From the NCBI RefSeq assembly GCF_030848805.1, contig NC_092368.1:902441-966440 (forward strand): a stretch of DNA of 64,000 bases, written 5' to 3'. The position numbers and the translations under genes were made by a program. The DNA is from Temnothorax longispinosus (lineage: Eukaryota > Arthropoda > Insecta > Hymenoptera > Formicidae). This document shows positions 61,001-64,000 of the stretch, one piece after another (the first letter of the stretch is position 1; every line of letters begins with the position of its first letter). Below the pieces are notes generated by a model. The model worked only from the letters and a program-made list of their open reading frames with translations. It did no database searches and had not been told where the DNA came from.

Positions 61001-63893
61001 ATTTATTTTATATGTATCAATGTACAAAGTACGAATTTATAGAGATCGTTATTACTGGGATCTATGTAGCATAGTAACTCGATTCTCCAGTACGGTATGC
61101 GATTCTGATTTTCTAGACTACAAAGTGCCTCTGTTTATTGGCGTAACGAGCTGCGTGTGGGGCCTCTTGTTGCTCATCTTCAAACTATATTTGTGACAGC
61201 TGTCTCGTCCAGCGATACAACAAGCAAATCTCCAAACGTCGTTAGCACCAAACCCCAACGTATCATCGTACATCAGCCGTCGTCACCCCTACCAGTAATG
61301 CGTGCCCCCCGCATCACGACTTGTCGCTTATTAACTAGATTCGTTCCAGTCAACACGTTCATCAGTCAGAATGCCGTCGCCATCGTATCGCCGCCCGGTA
61401 AATGATGTGGCCAGCGACTTTGGATTGGATATTTTACCGCTAATTGTACACTGCAGCGCTATGGTTTATTTCCTTTTTTATTTATTAGTCCATTTCTCAT
61501 ACCGTGGTTTCTTGGGAAAAAAAATTTGATAAGAGTAAAACATAGCACTGCATCGCCTTTGAAGCTAATAACGAGCAGACGTTGATGTGTGACGTCCGAT
61601 ATCACCCCTAGTTCGAGTTGCAATATATTAATAGTTAATAGATTTTGTAAATGTATTTTTTTGACGATACAGTTAGCTTTAATAATCCTTATTCGATCGG
61701 TCGTTTTTTAAATCAATGGTTTAACAGATATGCGCGTTGTGTGAATTGTTTCGCTTTACGTGCCAGTAAAAACCAGTTGAAACTTGTAACATTTCAAAGC
61801 TACCTCCTCTAGCGCAATTCCATCTTGCAGTAGTTACATTTGCCATAACGGAGAGTGTGTAAAATGTGCCGTATTTTTGTGTAATATTCCTTACATATAT
61901 CTCTGACACAAAGACATCAGGGAAACACGCACGCAATTATTACCTTTTTTTTTTCTTTTTAAATAATCTTTAAAGCATGTATACTTTACAAAATGTACAA
62001 GTGTGCTAAGAGATTTACCGTATTTTCAGGTAAGATATTACATGTCGCTGAAACCCTAGCGCTAGGACGATGGTGTTATTTTTCCCATGTTCGCAAATAT
62101 TTTACATATATCGGCAAACATTCGTAAACTTTCATTATCATTGACACGTTACTCATCTGATCTGTCTCTCATTAGTTCTAGAACGTCCCACGTCACAGAT
62201 GTCATATCTCGAGCACTTTCTCAAAGAAACGACAAGCAGCACGCGTCATGGAAGCGTCGACAGTGTGGAAGGTGACATCGAGGACAATCGTGCGCCTAGT
62301 ATCACGAGCAGCAAAAGTAATCTGTCCGAGCTTAGTATCGTAAGTATCTTAGCACGTGTATATTTTATACAGTAATAGTATGAAAATATTTCACGGTATA
62401 TGAGATATCACATATATCACTCAACTTTTACTTGATCTTTTTTTCATTTTTCTTATTTTCTTTTTCCAGGATCCAACTTCGCCATTATCCCACGAACTTT
62501 TGAACAAGTCCTCGGCCACTCACGGTCAAGCCAATTTGCAACCAAAGCCTAAATCACATCAATTTCTCGTACGGACGTTTTCAGCGCCTACAAAGTGTAA
62601 TCACTGCACGTCTCTGATGGTCGGTTTAACGAGGCAAGGAGTCGTGTGCGAAGTGTGCGGCTTCGCCTGCCATATGCCTTGTTGCGACAAAGTACCTCCA
62701 ATGTGCCCTGTGCCCCATGATCAAAGTAAGTAATCCAAATCAAAAGCAAAAAGATCTATTAGTTTTATTCAATATCTGGAAAAAAGAACCGGTGATTTTA
62801 GACAAAGTTCTAAGAATAGACAAAGATTTTAGAATTCGCCTTTCTAGCGAGTAAAGATTTATGTATTATACTCTTATACCGCGTCTCTGTATCTTTGTAA
62901 TGTGTGTCGTTGTAGTTTCTCGTCACATAATATTCGTAACATGATTGTTTCAGCGAAACGACCACTGGGGATCGATCCTACACGTGGGATAGGTACTGCG
63001 TACGAAGGATATGTCAAAGTGCCAAAAATGGGTGGTGTCAAGAAGGGTTGGGTGCGTCAATTCGTCGTAGTTTGCGACTTCAAATTATTTCTTTACGACA
63101 TTTCACCGGATCGCAACGCTTTGCCGTCTGTGTATGTTTCGCAAGTTCTTGATATGCGAGATGAAGAATTCAGCGTCAGCTCCGTTCGCGATTCTGACGT
63201 GATACACGCTACAAAGAAGGACATTCCGTGTATATTTAGGGTAATGTTTCAACTGTCAAATTTTAATCGTCCGACTACAGTAGACTCTTCCTTTACCTTA
63301 CTCGTCAAGAATCAATTAGATCTTGGAAATTTCATGTTTCGAGTGATAATAACTATATATATTTTATTTTTTGCTTGGCATAAATTGTCTTCTTTTTTAT
63401 TCAGATAACTACGTCGTTATTGGAGCCTCCTGGATTGAGAAATCATACGTTAATGTTGGCGGATACGGAGAGCGAAAAAACAAAATGGGTGGTAGCCTTA
63501 AGTGAGCTTCATAGAATTTTAAAGAGAAACAATCTTCCAAACACAACGGTATGTAGTTAATAATTGAAAATATTATAACGATATATTCTTTCTTCTTTGA
63601 CATTACCTTTCCATTTCCTTTTACACCTCTCTTTTTTATATCTTTAATTATTATCACCAGAAAACGCTGTAAATGCCATTTTTTTACGAGTGTAAACGTT
63701 AACTATGCTATCAAAACGTTAACGCTACATTAATATAATTGTCATTTTTTGTCGTAGATTTTTAGAGCGAGAGAACTGTTGGATAATACCTTAGCGTTCA
63801 TTAAAAATGTCATGTCAGGAGCGATTATTGATCCGGATCGTCTAGTCATTGGTACAGAGGAAGGTCTCTTCTGCTTAGATTTAGATCGTAGTG
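55035..63893 (+). CDS. gek: Genghis khan / MRCK, Cdc42-binding Ser/Thr kinase, 3' end off the window
   Basis: AGC-family kinase of the DMPK/MRCK branch, effector of Cdc42 that controls actomyosin. Exons: 55035-55161, 55343-55522, 55641-55912, 56016-56315, 56436-56579, 56658-56783, 56860-57068, 57619-57830, 57910-58913, 59060-59295, 59433-59539, 62176-62339, 62470-62725, 62954-63240, 63405-63548, 63758-63893; all GT-AG and in frame, about 1301 codons of an expected ~1600-1750. Kinase domain ~120-385: GRGAFGEV, Lys149, HRDIKPDN with Asp244, DFGSC with Asp262, GTPDYISPEIL. The AGC tail follows, then ~450 residues of coiled coil. C1 zinc finger ~1056-1105 (HQFLVRTFSAPTKCNHC, CEVCGFACHMPCC), PH domain ~1120-1235, then the start of the citron-homology (CNH) domain (GTEEGLFCLDLDRS). 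The p21-binding region and the rest of CNH lie beyond the right edge. The 2.6-kb intron after 59539 may hold alternative exons. Confidence 0.95.
61117..61196 (+). CDS. gek: Candidate alternative terminal exon of gek encoding a membrane anchor
   Basis: An acceptor (GATTTTCTAG, ending at 61116) would join the exon ending at 59539 in the correct phase. The new frame encodes 26 residues and then TGA (61194-61196). They begin Tyr-Tyr-Lys, contain about 19 hydrophobic residues (VPLFIGVTSCVWGLLLLIF) and end Lys-Leu-Tyr-Leu. The product would be ~998 residues: kinase plus coiled coil plus a C-terminal tail anchor, without C1, PH or CNH. This is the architecture of the paralogue DMPK. Against it, part of the hydrophobic run coincides with a pyrimidine-rich stretch that could be the tract of the acceptor at 61198-61199. 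No AATAAA was seen soon downstream. Confidence 0.4.
61200..61397 (+). CDS. gek: Candidate in-frame cassette exon of gek
   Basis: The 198-nt segment has an acceptor (TTGTGACAG) and donor (G|GTAAAT) and phase 1 at both ends, so inclusion between 59539 and 62176 would add exactly 66 residues without a frameshift. The frame is open and the composition is protein-like: Ser/Thr/Pro/Val-rich with basic residues (SDTTSKSPNVV, QPSSPLPVMRAPR), plausible for a regulated linker between coiled coil and C1. The position coincides with a hydrophobic tail exon candidate that ends just before it. Confidence 0.5.
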
Positions 63894-64000
63894 GTGAGTC
63901 ATCAAATCGAGACAATTCTGAATTCCATGGTAGAAATAATAACAAAATAGCAACAAATACATATGCAAGATTCCGAGTTTCCAGGATTTTCGTTTATGAA

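Larger units (their letters stand above)
59540..62175 (+). other. Large gek intron between coiled coil and C1 domain
   Basis: By far the largest intron of the gene (others are 76 to 550 nt). It is mostly AT-rich, with a short CA/CG microsatellite near 59,750. A GC-richer, coding-like island at 61,117-61,400 contains two overlapping exon candidates described separately. Nothing else was recognised. Confidence 0.7.

Overview
This window is nuclear DNA from an insect, most likely a hymenopteran and probably an ant. The evidence is AT-rich introns, GC-rich islands that keep their CpG dinucleotides around gene starts, multi-exon genes with GT-AG introns often under 100 nt, and proteins that resemble the Drosophila orthologues. 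No bacterial, viral or organellar genes were seen. The species assignment is inference.

Layout, left to right. At 29-13,662 (minus) lies myosin VIIa (crinkled): 24 coding exons were resolved, including an 18-nt coding micro-exon at its start, and the last ~125 codons lie off the left edge. From 13,663 to 20,667 there is no convincing gene, only microsatellites and a CpG-rich island that may hold the myosin promoter. At 20,668-22,877 (minus) is a WDFY2-type WD40/FYVE endosomal adaptor. At 23,866-25,047 (minus) is a MADF-BESS DNA-binding protein. A dense set of hairpin (palindromic) MITE-like elements lies at 23,091-25,852. Cdk9, the P-TEFb kinase, follows at 26,123-29,331 (plus). At 31,128-32,595 (plus) is a small RecA-like protein resembling SWSAP1. 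At 36,460-45,126 (plus) is the secreted SMOC/Pentagone-Magu matricellular protein. At 46,081-47,590 (minus) is Jagunal, an ER membrane protein. At 49,451-52,748 (minus) is a catalytically dead myotubularin of the MTMR10/12 type. At 55,035-63,893 (plus) is Genghis khan/MRCK, a Cdc42-binding kinase that runs off the right edge.

The genes do not form one pathway. Some share cell-biological themes: actomyosin and cortical signalling (myosin VIIa, Gek), phosphoinositides and endosomes (WDFY2, MTMR10/12), ER and secretion (Jagunal, SMOC), and nuclear functions (Cdk9, the MADF protein, the SWSAP1-like protein).

The most unusual structures are two. First, four different long hairpin elements stand end to end upstream of Cdk9, with only one TTA trinucleotide between neighbours, and each carries CCAAT boxes near its loop. 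Second, the large gek intron between the coiled coil and the C1 domain contains a candidate alternative 3' exon that would give a DMPK-like tail-anchored kinase, overlapped by a candidate in-frame cassette exon. All exon boundaries were read by eye from splice signals, reading-frame continuity and family similarity; no alignment or transcript data were available.
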